A stretch of 39,918 bases of DNA from XYA12-FULL-58-9 sp001798605 (GTDB lineage: Bacteria > Myxococcota > XYA12-FULL-58-9). The DNA lies in the NCBI GenBank assembly GCA_036736205.1, contig DAINMX010000034.1:1-39918 (forward strand), in the 5' to 3' direction. Shown in pieces: positions 7,821 to 18,000 of the stretch. The notes under the pieces were generated by a model. It saw only the letters and a program-made list of their open reading frames with translations. It made no database searches and had not been told where the DNA came from. The position numbers were made by a program, and so were the translations under genes. The number at the start of each line of letters is the position of its first letter. The stretch's first letter is position 1.

Positions 7821-9092
7821 TTAGCCCTCACCATCGTCGATGAAGACTTCGAGTTCATCGTCGTCGAGCTCCTTGCGTGCGAGTGCTTCGTTGGTATCGC
7901 GCAGTCTACCGCTCAATACCTGCACGAAGCTCCACAGGAGCTTCGTGGCGATCACCGGTTCGCTACGTATGATGCTGAAAAACTCCTCACGGCGCATCAC
8001 TAGGAGATTGACGTCGGACTGGGCGCGCACCGAAGCGGAGCGCGGTGCGTTGTCGATGAGGGCCATCTCACCGATGTGGGCACCTGCATTGAGGTTGACG
8101 ATGACCTGTTCGCCCTTGATGACTTGCACATCACCGGCGAGGACAACATACAGCTCGTCGCCGGGCTCACCTTCCGTGATGAAGACGTCACCGGCTTTGA
8201 CACGTGCGAGTTGGGTGAGGCCTACGACCTTGACCAACTCGTTGTAGCTGAGATGGGAGAAGAACGGGATGCGCTTGAGGATGGCAATCCGTTGCTCGGC
8301 CGCGGTTGCGTGCCCTTCCGGCGGCGGCTCGCCACCGACGCGGAAGGTAATACCCGTCGTGTTGTCGTGCCCACCCCGGTCCAGGGCGCGGTCGATGAGC
8401 AAGTTGAGACCCGTGTTGAGGTCGGGGTTGCCGAGGCCATCGGCCAACTCCGGAGTGTTTGGGAAATAGTTGTACAAACCATCTGAGCAAAGCAGGTAGG
8501 TGTCGCCGGGATCCATGTCGAACACCATGGTGTCGACGGGGACGTTCGGTTGTACACCGAGGGCGCGCGACAACACGTTGCCCTGCGGATGGTTCTTGGC
8601 CTGTTCTTTGGTGAGGGCTCCGCGTCTGACAAGCTCATTGACGTAGGTGTGGTCCTCGGAGAGCTGGTGCACCGCGCCACCACGGGCCACATACAGACGA
8701 GAATCGCCGACGTGACCGAGAATACCCTTGTCGTGCCCGGCGATGAGAACCACGGTCACAGTGGTGCCCATGCCGGCATGCTCTGGTGATTTGCTCGCTT
8801 TTTTGAAAACTTCCTTGCAAGCGGTGTGGATGGCCGCCTCTACGGCTTTGCGTAGCCCCTTGATGTCGGAAGGCTTTCCGCTTTGGAGGTACTTCTCTCT
8901 CTGTTTGCTGGCTGCTTCGAGCTCGCGTTTGATGATGTTGCACGCCATTTGCGACGCAACCTCACCGGCAGAATGCCCACCCATTCCATCGCAAACGACG
9001 AATAGGCCCAAAGCGGGGTCGGCAAAAAAGGAGTCCTCGTTGTTGGTACGGACTCTGCCGACGTCCGTGCGACTGGCGACGGTCAATTGCAT
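7821..9092 (-). CDS. PP2C-type serine/threonine phosphatase fused to a cNMP-binding domain
   Basis: Of 423 residues, about 1-250 form a PP2C (PPM) phosphatase: RxxNED at residues 15-20, CDGMGGH at 34-40, GDSRLY in the middle, CSDGLY and GGHDNTT at the end, giving the metal-binding aspartates. Residues about 270-395 form a cyclic-nucleotide-binding domain with the phosphate-binding cassette GEMAL...RSASVRA. The C-terminal tail is strongly acidic. Bacterial PP2C proteins normally reverse Hanks-type kinase phosphorylation; the CNB domain suggests control by cAMP, cGMP or another ligand. It starts eight bases after the stop of the spermidine-synthase-like gene, so they are co-transcribed. Confidence 0.9.
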   Translation of the reverse strand: MQLTVASRTDVGRVRTNNEDSFFADPALGLFVVCDGMGGHSAGEVASQMACNIIKRELEAASKQREKYLQSGKPSDIKGLRKAVEAAIHTACKEVFKKASKSPEHAGMGTTVTVVLIAGHDKGILGHVGDSRLYVARGGAVHQLSEDHTYVNELVRRGALTKEQAKNHPQGNVLSRALGVQPNVPVDTMVFDMDPGDTYLLCSDGLYNYFPNTPELADGLGNPDLNTGLNLLIDRALDRGGHDNTTGITFRVGGEPPPEGHATAAEQRIAILKRIPFFSHLSYNELVKVVGLTQLARVKAGDVFITEGEPGDELYVVLAGDVQVIKGEQVIVNLNAGAHIGEMALIDNAPRSASVRAQSDVNLLVMRREEFFSIIRSEPVIATKLLWSFVQVLSGRLRDTNEALARKELDDDELEVFIDDGEG

Positions 9093-9100
9093 AGCGAACT

Positions 9101-12004
9101 CTATTCCGTGGGGGGCGAGGGAGACAAGTCTCGTGATGCAGTTTCGCGATATCTGGCCATTTCTTCGACCGCCTGGTCAAAATCCCCGGATTCGAAGGAT
9201 TGTTTGGCCAAATAGTAAGAAATGGCCCGCGCATGGGGGATCATGCTGGCGTCGTCGTTGGCTCGCAGAAGGGCTCTCTGGGCGCTCTTGTAACGGTCGG
9301 CGCGGTAGAGGAGAAAACCGTAAAGGAGGGAGTGGGCGCCACTTTGGTTTTTCATCTCCGGAACGGCCTCCATTTGCGCGAGGGCCTGGGCCTCTTCTCC
9401 ATTTTGCACCAAACTGGCCAGAATGGCGTATTGGGGGTCATTTTTTACCATGGCACCGTCAATGACGAGCTCCCGGTCTTCCTCCTGCAACAAGCCGACA
9501 AGTTCGATGATTCTCGCAGCCTGGGCGCGCGGGGAGTTGTCGGTCGCATTCTCGGCTGCGAGGTTCGCGGACACCAGGGCGTCCGCGACAAACCCTTGGC
9601 GAAGATAACTGTCCGCGAGCCTCGCGTGTCGCTCGGGCCATGTTGCGGGTTCTCCGGTGCTTAGGTGTTGTACCAGCGCCGCTCGCTTGCCGCGGACCGC
9701 CTCGATGGGGGCCACGTCCGGATCGTCGTCGGCAAATGCCAATAAGTCTCGTGGCGCACCAAACTCGATGAAGGCGTTGTCATCGGTGTTCAACGGAACA
9801 TCTGATTTGATCTTGGCAATCTCACGATCGCTAAAGAGCAGAAGTGACAGGAACTCGTCAGGTGAGCTCACGCCGGCCCGGGTCATCTCGCCCTCGAGGG
9901 CCACAAATCTGCTCTCGAGCTTTCCCCAATCGATTTGCCATGGCTTGCGGCTGCCTAGAATGAGCAGGTCGTTGGAGTCGGCTTCGGGAGTGAAGACGAT
10001 GACGTGGGGAAAGACGCTGTTGAAGGTCTTTAGCACCGAAGCGATGCGTTCTGGAGCGAGCTCGTAGATCTGCAGCCACTGCAGAAAGGTTCCGTCTTCC
10101 ACCAGACGACTCGCGGCGATGCGGAAGAACTCCGCGGTGAACAGGCTCGCGGCACCGGTCATCCACGGATTGGAAGGCTCAGAGATGATGACGTCGTAAG
10201 GCTCGCCTCCTCCGCGCAAGAAGTTGCGGCCATCGTCTTCGACGATTTGGACGCGTGGATCGTCCCAGAAAGCATAGTTGACCTTGGCGAAGAGCTTGGC
10301 CGCCTCAATGACGGCGTGCTCCAACTCGATGAGGGTGACACTCTCTGGTTCGGCCTGCAATGCCGCACCCACCGTGACGCCGCTGCCGCAACCAATGACG
10401 GCAACCCTCTGGGCTGTGTCGCGGAACAACATCGGCAAAACGCCAGAGAGAACCTGAGTCGGCATGTCGCCCTCGGACGAGCCATCGATCTTACCGTTCA
10501 CCTTGATCCAGCGAACATCGTTCTCTTCTTCAACAGTTACGGTCGTCGACAGTCCATCTTTGTGAAATACGAGGTTGGCCGCGTCGAAGTCGCCGTCAGG
10601 GTAGTAGTAACGGGTCATCGACATGCGAAACATGCCAGCGGTCCACTGGCCGATATTCCAGGAGGGCCACGCGACGATGAATACCAATACCAGAGCGGCG
10701 ACGGTTGCCGTAGGGCCACGCCACGACTTGCGTGCGGGTTCGAGGGTGAAGGCAAAGAAACCTGCTACCACCGCGTAAGCCACAGCGGCGGCGCGCAGCC
10801 CGCCTTCGACGCCAAGCCACGGCAAGAGAATAAACACCGCCCCTGCGGATCCGAGGATGTTGCCCACCGTATTGAGTGCATAGGCGCGGCCTACGGCAGC
10901 GCCGAGACGCTCATCGCTGCCAACCACGGCGGAGAGTGTAAGCGGAAAGATGGCACCCATGCCGATGGTGGCGGGCAATATGGCAAGGCCGGCGAGCGCG
11001 AACTCCCAGCGGAACAATCCCGAAACCGTCAGGTCAGGATCCAAGACGGCCTTTTGTAGCAGGATGGGCAGGTCATCGATGACGACGATGCCGAAAAAGC
11101 TAAAGGTGGCAGTGGCGAGGAGCACCAAGGTAAGGGCCAACCGCGCCGATTCGATGCGACCGCTGAGCCAGGCGGCAGCAGCGCCACCTATGGCGAGGCC
11201 GGCAAGGTAGGTGCAAACGATTGCCGAGAAGGCGTACGTTGATGGTCCGAGCGCCGTGCCGATGCCCCGTGTGAACAATACTTGCAGCGCCATTGCAGCA
11301 GCGCCTGTCACCACGAGCATGGCGACGATGGCGCGAGACCCGGGACGGAGTATGGGGGTACCCGCGACGGGCGGTTTGGGATTGAGCGCCTTGACCAATA
11401 CAATGCCGCCAACCACTGCGCCAACGCCGAGCAAGAGGTCGATGCAAACGGCGACCAGGTTGGTGCGCAACAGCCCAATGTGGGGAATCCACCAAAACCC
11501 TGCGAGTGCGGCACCGATCATGGCACCGGCGATGTTGAGCGAGTAGAGGATCCCGACCTCACGGCCGACTCGACCCACTTTGTCGGCAACCGCACGCGAC
11601 AGAATAGGCAGCGTCATTCCCATAGCTGTGGTCGGAATAATCAGTACGGCGGTGGCAACGAAAAAACGAACCAGCGCCCGCGAGCCGCCGCCGGAGAGCT
11701 CACCAAAGATGCTCTCGGCAATTCCAGGAATAAACGTACACCAATGGGGGATAAGCAATCCGACTACCGCAAGTGTGATTTCCAGGGACCCGTACACCGC
11801 CAAGGGTCGCCGTAGCCGGTCGGCAAAGCGGCCACCTATGTGGCTACCCAGGGCCAACCCACCCATATAGGCCGCAGTCGTGGTGGCGACGGCGAGTGTC
11901 GTGCCGCCCACGGCCCAACCCAAGTGCCGGAGCCACACGATTTCGAATGTCAGTCCGGCAACGCCGGAGAAGAAGAATGCGCTACGCGCAAGAATCCGTG
12001 TCAT
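9101..12004 (-). CDS. Multi-pass membrane protein with spermidine-synthase-like domain
   Basis: A 967-residue fusion. About the first 450 residues contain a dozen or more hydrophobic segments resembling the MFS-like membrane half of 'fused MFS/spermidine synthase' proteins. A Rossmann-type aminopropyl/methyltransferase domain follows, with a VIGCGSG nucleotide-binding loop, an acidic IELE segment and ISEPSNPW near the active site. The last 200 residues are helical and TPR-like. Soluble spermidine synthases are about 290 residues; these large membrane versions are frequent in deltaproteobacteria and their substrate is not established. No convincing ribosome-binding site precedes the ATG at 12004, and the 120-bp gap after the Omp85 gene may hold a separate promoter. 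Confidence 0.82.
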   Translation of the reverse strand: MTRILARSAFFFSGVAGLTFEIVWLRHLGWAVGGTTLAVATTTAAYMGGLALGSHIGGRFADRLRRPLAVYGSLEITLAVVGLLIPHWCTFIPGIAESIFGELSGGGSRALVRFFVATAVLIIPTTAMGMTLPILSRAVADKVGRVGREVGILYSLNIAGAMIGAALAGFWWIPHIGLLRTNLVAVCIDLLLGVGAVVGGIVLVKALNPKPPVAGTPILRPGSRAIVAMLVVTGAAAMALQVLFTRGIGTALGPSTYAFSAIVCTYLAGLAIGGAAAAWLSGRIESARLALTLVLLATATFSFFGIVVIDDLPILLQKAVLDPDLTVSGLFRWEFALAGLAILPATIGMGAIFPLTLSAVVGSDERLGAAVGRAYALNTVGNILGSAGAVFILLPWLGVEGGLRAAAVAYAVVAGFFAFTLEPARKSWRGPTATVAALVLVFIVAWPSWNIGQWTAGMFRMSMTRYYYPDGDFDAANLVFHKDGLSTTVTVEEENDVRWIKVNGKIDGSSEGDMPTQVLSGVLPMLFRDTAQRVAVIGCGSGVTVGAALQAEPESVTLIELEHAVIEAAKLFAKVNYAFWDDPRVQIVEDDGRNFLRGGGEPYDVIISEPSNPWMTGAASLFTAEFFRIAASRLVEDGTFLQWLQIYELAPERIASVLKTFNSVFPHVIVFTPEADSNDLLILGSRKPWQIDWGKLESRFVALEGEMTRAGVSSPDEFLSLLLFSDREIAKIKSDVPLNTDDNAFIEFGAPRDLLAFADDDPDVAPIEAVRGKRAALVQHLSTGEPATWPERHARLADSYLRQGFVADALVSANLAAENATDNSPRAQAARIIELVGLLQEEDRELVIDGAMVKNDPQYAILASLVQNGEEAQALAQMEAVPEMKNQSGAHSLLYGFLLYRADRYKSAQRALLRANDDASMIPHARAISYYLAKQSFESGDFDQAVEEMARYRETASRDLSPSPPTE

Positions 12005-12124
12005 GGGGAGGCTATATGCACCTAATGTTTCCCCCGGTCCATCATCTCCCCAACAAGAAACGGGATTCTCCTTTGCCCAGGTGTTGTGATGATGCGTCGC
12101 AGGAATGCGTAATGGCCAGAATGA

Positions 12125-15028
12125 TCAGTACGCCGCTCCGAACGTGATGTGAAGTCGTCCGTTCGCGGGCATCGCACGCGGGTCGCGCGCGACGATGTGG
12201 GCCGGGCGGACGACGGGCCAGGCGTAGCTGACCGCCAGCGGTCCCACCAGGGTGACAAACCTGAGCGTCGGTCCTGAGCTCACTGCGACCTCGTCAAACA
12301 GCTTTCCAAACCCGTGTGCCACTGTGCCCGCGTCCACGAACCCCCCGACCTCGAGCGCGCCAAGCCATGTGTCTGGAAGCACGCGCCAGTGCAGTTCAGT
12401 GCTTGTGGTCATCAAATAGCGTCCCTCGCTCACCGCCACCGCCGACGCACGCGCTTCCATGCCGCGTACGCTCAGGTCGCCGCCGTAGTAGAAAGCCTCG
12501 GTTTCGGGGAGGTGTCGGTCGGCACCAAATGGTTGGGCCGCGCCGTAACGCACGCCAGCCATCAAGAACAGAGGGCCGCCGATGCGCGTGCCGCCGTCGG
12601 TCTCGAACGAGAACGGAGTGAACAGCGGCACAAATCCCGCAGCCAGAGCCGTCACTCGCCAATAGGTGCGCGCATCCAGACCGCCTCCCAGGAGCGGATG
12701 CGCGAGCTCGAGCTGTGTCGAGCACCGATAGCCCCGCTCGGGCGAGATCGAGGAGTCGGTGCGGGCTATGGACAAAGATGGCGCGATCTTGAATGAGCGC
12801 TCGAATGGCGTACCCGCAAGGGTATCGAGAGCGCTCTGCTTCTCCCGTAGGCGCGTCACGCTCACTTCATAACCGAGGCTGAGGACAACATCGGGACACG
12901 ACCCACATGATTCACGCGTTAGCAACTGTCGGCTCAACGAAAATCCCGCGACCGCCAGTTGCTCCACGAACAACCGCCTTTCCTCCATCGAAATGCGCGC
13001 GCTTGTGCTCACGTCAAATGGTGCGCCGAGAGGGTGCGGAGCACGCACCGCCAGCGAGATGCGGTCAGCGTTGCCGATGCGCAGGACGGCGGGAAGGACC
13101 TCGGAGGCGTTGGCCACCCGGGCCTTCAAGTCCAGTGAGATCGCCTGACCCCACCAGTTGTGGTCGGAGTAGTCGAGGCCGACGGCAAACAGATCGTCGG
13201 TACTGAACGACAGCGCCGCATCCAAAGACCGCACCTCTCGCTCCTGCACAGCGACCATCAGCCAAGTGTTGGCCGGGTCTCGGGTGGGCAGAGGCTCGAG
13301 CTCGACGCCATGAAAGATGCCGAGTCCGCGCAGGCGCCGGCGCCCGGTGCTCAAGGTCTCGAGTTGCACAGGCTCCCCATCCTCAAGCTCGAGGTCGCGC
13401 GCAAGAAAGGTGCCACTCGTGCGCACGTTCCCGCGGGTCAGCACGCCCCCGAGGATAGCACGCTCTCCCGGCTCCACGTGCCAATGGATGACCTTGCCGG
13501 AGCCGTCCTCGGCCGCGCTGACCGTGGCCTCGGCCTGCGCCTCGACGTAGCCCTCCTGGGCAAGCCCCACGAGCAACTTCTGCTGGTCGCGAGCGAGCAG
13601 TCGCTCTTCGAAGGGCGCACCGGCAACGAGCGTCAACTGGTCCTCGGGCTCCAAAGACAACCCTTCCGGAGTACCCTCCGCCGACATCGCAACCACCCGG
13701 TCACTCTCCCCTTCCTGGATGCGGAAGGAGACAGACAAGATACCCGGCCCAATGACGACCTTCTCTGCTGACACCGTGGCGGAGGCGAATCCCTCTCGCC
13801 GGTAAAGCTCGCGGATCGTCGCGCAGTCCTCGTCCACCCAGACGTCCACCCAACGCCCGCGCCGCAGCAAACCCTCGGTGCGGGTGCGCAGGTAAAGCTC
13901 TTGAAGATCAGCAAGGCCAAGTTGGCGATTCCCGCGAAAGGTAATCTCACCGATCGTCGCACGCTCGCCCTCGGCAATCTCATAGACGATAGTCAGACCA
14001 TCGGGTATCTGCTCCTGTGACGACGTCACCGTGACCGCATAGTACCCATCCTGCTGGTACAAGTGTGCGATGCGCGCCGCAGTGTCATCCACCTCAACAG
14101 TGTCCACGGCCCCACTGTCGGCAAATGCCGCTGCCGCGCGCAAATCATCGGCGTCTAAGACGCGATTGCCAACAAACGTCATGGAGACCTTCGGACCGCT
14201 GTCGATGGCAACGCTCACCTTGGCGACGCCGCGCTCGCCATCAAGCGTGTAGCTAGAACGGACCCGAGCCTCCGGCCACCCGTGTTGGCGCAACCAGTCG
14301 GCCAGCTCATCGATGTCCTGCCGCAGCTGCGTCGGCGAGAACCGCTCGGACACGAGCCACGGGATCCATGAATGGCGCAAGCGACCGTCGACGTCTTTGG
14401 CCGGCACGACTGCGTCGCCTCGAACCTCCACCTCCCCGAGCGAATACTTCTTGCCGCCGACAAGCCGCACCACAATCTCGAAGCCGCGGTTCGGGCCAGC
14501 CGCCCCCGCAGGTTCCAGCTCGGTAACAACCTCGACACCGAAGATGCCCTCGCTCTGCAGGTGTTGCTTCAATCGGTCCACCTGACGCTCAACCAACCCG
14601 GGTGCCAAGAGCGCCCCCGGGCGGAGCATCAGTCGCCTTTCCAACGCGCTCGCGAGCAACGGAAATGGCACATCGCCCGTCACCTTCACCCCTCGTACGA
14701 TGCCACGGGGACTTGTGTGGCACTCGAGCACCTTGGACGGGTGGGAACACGAAACCTCCTCGAAGTAACCTGTGGCCATGAGCTTGCGCTCGACCTCTGC
14801 GGGCCACCCATCGGCCAATGAGTTCGGGGGGGTGCCGACGTACGCATTCAACCGCGCGCACAACTCGGGCCAGCCGTCCCATGCAGGTCCAGGCGACAGC
14901 AGGTGAAAGACGGCCGTGTCGGAGTCGCAACCGTTGGTGTCGTCACCTGCGGCCGTGGCGGGCCAAGGGAATAACAGAGTGGCCACGACACTGCCAAGAA
15001 GAGTGTGATTTCTCGCGAAGACGTGCAC
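12125..15028 (-). CDS. Omp85-family outer-membrane assembly protein (TamA/BamA-like)
   Basis: A 967-residue protein starting at a GTG one base after the tamB-like stop. It has a Sec signal peptide (ATAAG near residue 25), several successive POTRA-like domains (roughly residues 100-600, with repeated V-x-G-N/G-D segments at domain starts), and a C-terminal 16-strand type barrel. The VRG motif characteristic of Omp85 proteins occurs in the barrel (GDLSVRGME), and the last residue is aromatic (Tyr), as in Omp85 barrels. TamA has three POTRAs and about 577 residues, BamA five and about 800, so this one has extra POTRAs. The tamB-like gene immediately upstream argues for a TamA role: bridging to the outer membrane in protein or phospholipid export. 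Confidence 0.88.
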   Translation of the reverse strand: MHVFARNHTLLGSVVATLLFPWPATAAGDDTNGCDSDTAVFHLLSPGPAWDGWPELCARLNAYVGTPPNSLADGWPAEVERKLMATGYFEEVSCSHPSKVLECHTSPRGIVRGVKVTGDVPFPLLASALERRLMLRPGALLAPGLVERQVDRLKQHLQSEGIFGVEVVTELEPAGAAGPNRGFEIVVRLVGGKKYSLGEVEVRGDAVVPAKDVDGRLRHSWIPWLVSERFSPTQLRQDIDELADWLRQHGWPEARVRSSYTLDGERGVAKVSVAIDSGPKVSMTFVGNRVLDADDLRAAAAFADSGAVDTVEVDDTAARIAHLYQQDGYYAVTVTSSQEQIPDGLTIVYEIAEGERATIGEITFRGNRQLGLADLQELYLRTRTEGLLRRGRWVDVWVDEDCATIRELYRREGFASATVSAEKVVIGPGILSVSFRIQEGESDRVVAMSAEGTPEGLSLEPEDQLTLVAGAPFEERLLARDQQKLLVGLAQEGYVEAQAEATVSAAEDGSGKVIHWHVEPGERAILGGVLTRGNVRTSGTFLARDLELEDGEPVQLETLSTGRRRLRGLGIFHGVELEPLPTRDPANTWLMVAVQEREVRSLDAALSFSTDDLFAVGLDYSDHNWWGQAISLDLKARVANASEVLPAVLRIGNADRISLAVRAPHPLGAPFDVSTSARISMEERRLFVEQLAVAGFSLSRQLLTRESCGSCPDVVLSLGYEVSVTRLREKQSALDTLAGTPFERSFKIAPSLSIARTDSSISPERGYRCSTQLELAHPLLGGGLDARTYWRVTALAAGFVPLFTPFSFETDGGTRIGGPLFLMAGVRYGAAQPFGADRHLPETEAFYYGGDLSVRGMEARASAVAVSEGRYLMTTSTELHWRVLPDTWLGALEVGGFVDAGTVAHGFGKLFDEVAVSSGPTLRFVTLVGPLAVSYAWPVVRPAHIVARDPRAMPANGRLHITFGAAY

Positions 15029-15029
15029 T

Positions 15030-18000
15030 CTATTTACCCATGAGCCGATATTTCAGCTCGACTTGATTCTGCGAACCGAGACCGGTGGCATCCGACTCGT
15101 CGGACGCCGACAATGCCCGGGCCGTCCCCTCGACAAACAGCCGATCGGAGAACAACATGCGCGCCCGCGCCGTGGTCAGAGCAAGGCTGCCATCGTAGGC
15201 ACGGCGGTAAGTACCTTCGAGGCGCAAACGATCGGTGATCCGTTGACTGACTCCGACCTCCAACACGGTGCTCGAGGTGGCGACTCCGAGCTCCGGCCGA
15301 AAATTGAACAGCTTCTCGATTTGATCCGACAAGGCCGCCGTTAGTGGTGAGGCCAGCTGCCCGCTTGCCACAGTGAGAGCGGCGTCCAACTCGGCACCGT
15401 TCGAGCCGGGAGCGCTACGGGCAGACGTCAACGTGCCAGTAGCGAGCAAGAGCAGCGCCTCCACGCGGTCCAGCGCCGGGTCGGTATTGACCTCGAGTGC
15501 CAACCGGTTTGGATCGCCGTCCAAACGCAGATCCGTCAAGTAGGTTTCGGGCTGCCCACGCGGCGTGATCTCACCCTCCGCACGCACGTGGATCGCCGCC
15601 TCGAGCAGATCCGCAGAAGGCTCGAAGTCGATGGTCGTTTCCACGAGCTCAAGCTCTGCGGCCGGGAACCGAATCGACCCCGACTCACCCGAGATGCGCC
15701 CCTCCACAATCACTGCGGCGGCATTGCCCCGGACCTGCAAATGCGCGTCCATGAGGGCCTGCACCCGTAGCGGTCCGGCGCGGACATCCACCTCGAACGG
15801 CTCCGCGCTTGCCACGTCCAGGTCGAGCTGCAACTCGTGCAACCACTCGGGCGGTGCAGAGGGTGCCTTGGCAGGCGGCGTCGGTTTTGCCACGAAAGCC
15901 AGGTTGTGGAGCTCAAATTCGCGATGGTAACGACCACGCACGATGTCCAGTCGTCCGCGCACGGCCGGCACCGGCCCGGTGCCCCCGAGGGACAACGCGC
16001 CGTCCGCCTCGAAGGTCAGCTCACCGGTGTTGAGGACCAGTCCGTCAAAGCCGACATCGAGTTTGTAACCGGAGGGCCGCATCTTGACGAGGCCGACCCG
16101 ACCGTGCGCGACGATCCGTCCATCACCGAAACGTGCCTCAACGCCCTCGATCACGAGTGCCTCAGAGGCGAATGAGAGTTGCCCCTTCTCAAGCACAATC
16201 TCCTCGCGCACGCCTCGCAGACGCACGGACAACGGGTTCTGCGGCCGCACGAAGCCGCGCAGCCGTGGCTCGGCGGCACTACCGACCGCCTCCAATTTGA
16301 GAGCTACGGTCCCCGACGCGTGGGTGACCGCAGGAACGAGAAACGCGGCCAACGCCACGTTGGTCGTACCCTCCGCCGTAAGGTCGATCGTGTCGCCGAC
16401 GACACCTCGCACCGACAGGTGTGTGTGCGCGCCGACGAGTCGCAAGTCGTCAACAGCAATCCCCCCCAAGGCCAGCCTAACCGTCGCAGGGCGCTCTAGG
16501 CGCATCTCGTCGGCCGGTAGACTCACGGTCATCTCCTGCAGACGCACTTCGACATCCAAAGTTGTCTCCGGTGACCAACGAAGCGAACCGCTACCGGACG
16601 CCACTGCCCGAACGCCGGCTTTGTCGAGATTGGCCACCAGACCTTGGGTTGACAGCGCCTCAAATGTGGCAGCAAGGTCGAGAGTCAGCGGGGCTGGCGT
16701 GAATCTCGCCGTACCCGCAATGAGAGCGGGACCATCGACGAAGCCCCCATGTAACTCGTAGGACGTGCCGTTTGGCACGCTTAGGGTCGTCAAGTCTGCC
16801 TCGAAGCGGCCCAAATTCCGGCCAGCCAACATGCCATTGAGAAGCTCAACACGCCCATGCACCTCCGGGGTAAGGATAGGCCCCGAGAAGGTGAAATCGA
16901 TATTCGCCTGCCCGGCGGTAGTGAGGTCGGGACGGACAATGCGGGTGAGTCGCCCCACGTCTGTGAGGTTCAACACGAGACGAACATTTGCCGCCTGCGT
17001 CTGCCATTGTATGCTGCCGCTCACTTCTGCCCGACCGAGAAGGCCGACGACGCTCCCGCTGGCTGATGCCGACGCGAGATCGCCATCAACGCGCAGGTCG
17101 GCCACGCCGAGGCCAACCTGTCGCCAGGCAGCGTCTGTGATGCGCAGCTCTGCGACGATCCGCGGCTGGGTGAGCGACCCAGTCATGTCCCCGCGCAAGC
17201 GCGCCACGCCCGATGCATCCCTACCGGACCCGACAAGCGCACCCACCGCACCGATCGGCATATCATCAACGCGGACGTGGCCGTCGACTGCACTGCCGTC
17301 GATCTGCACGTTCCCGTGCGCCTGCACCACGCCGCCCCCGGCGAGGCGAAGATCGAGAGCGGAGACCGTCGCGGTCGAAAGGTCGGTGTTGGCGTCCAGG
17401 CGCAGGTCGGTCACCTCGATTCCACGAAAACTGCCGTCGGTCGCGTGCAGTTGCAGCGTCAACAATGGGGCGGCCAGGCGACCACTCACCCGTGCGGAGA
17501 ATCCGACGGTCACCTTCGCTTCATCGCCGGGAACGAGGTTGACGAGCGCGACCCCTTCGCCCGCCAACGTTGCCGAGATGTCACCGTCCCGTGACCACCC
17601 GGTGCCGTCGGACAGGTGCCACGTCCCGTCGAGGGCCACTGTCCCTCCCGGCGTCGCAAGGGCGCCGCGCCTGATGCTCAGCAGACGATCCGTCAATGTC
17701 ACGGGCAGCACCAAATCCATGGGGCCAATGGCCAACGCCCGTAAACCCCGAACCGATGCGGTGCCGACAACATCAGGGTTCTCCCACTCGCCCTCGGCGC
17801 GCCCGCGAAAGCGTGCCTCGTTGGCGGAAACCTCCGAGGCGAGTTGACGCAGAACCAGCCCCGGGTTGCCATGCACGGCGTCGACGTCGAGGGCACACAG
17901 TCCACCGGGGCCGAGGTCGATACTGCCGCGGACATTCACCTCCAAAGGGCCTTCTCGCCAACCAACGGTCGCCTCCAGTATGCGACTTCCCAACACGTCG

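Noticed and set aside
10247..11059. Long plus-strand open frame opposite the spermidine-synthase-like gene
   Set aside because: Its composition is that of an antisense shadow of a GC-rich gene, with no signal, motif or ribosome-binding site.
15837..17847. Several long plus-strand open frames opposite the tamB-like gene
   Set aside because: They are Arg/Ser/Pro-rich shadows of a GC-rich reading frame; the minus-strand frame has clear TamB features and operon context.
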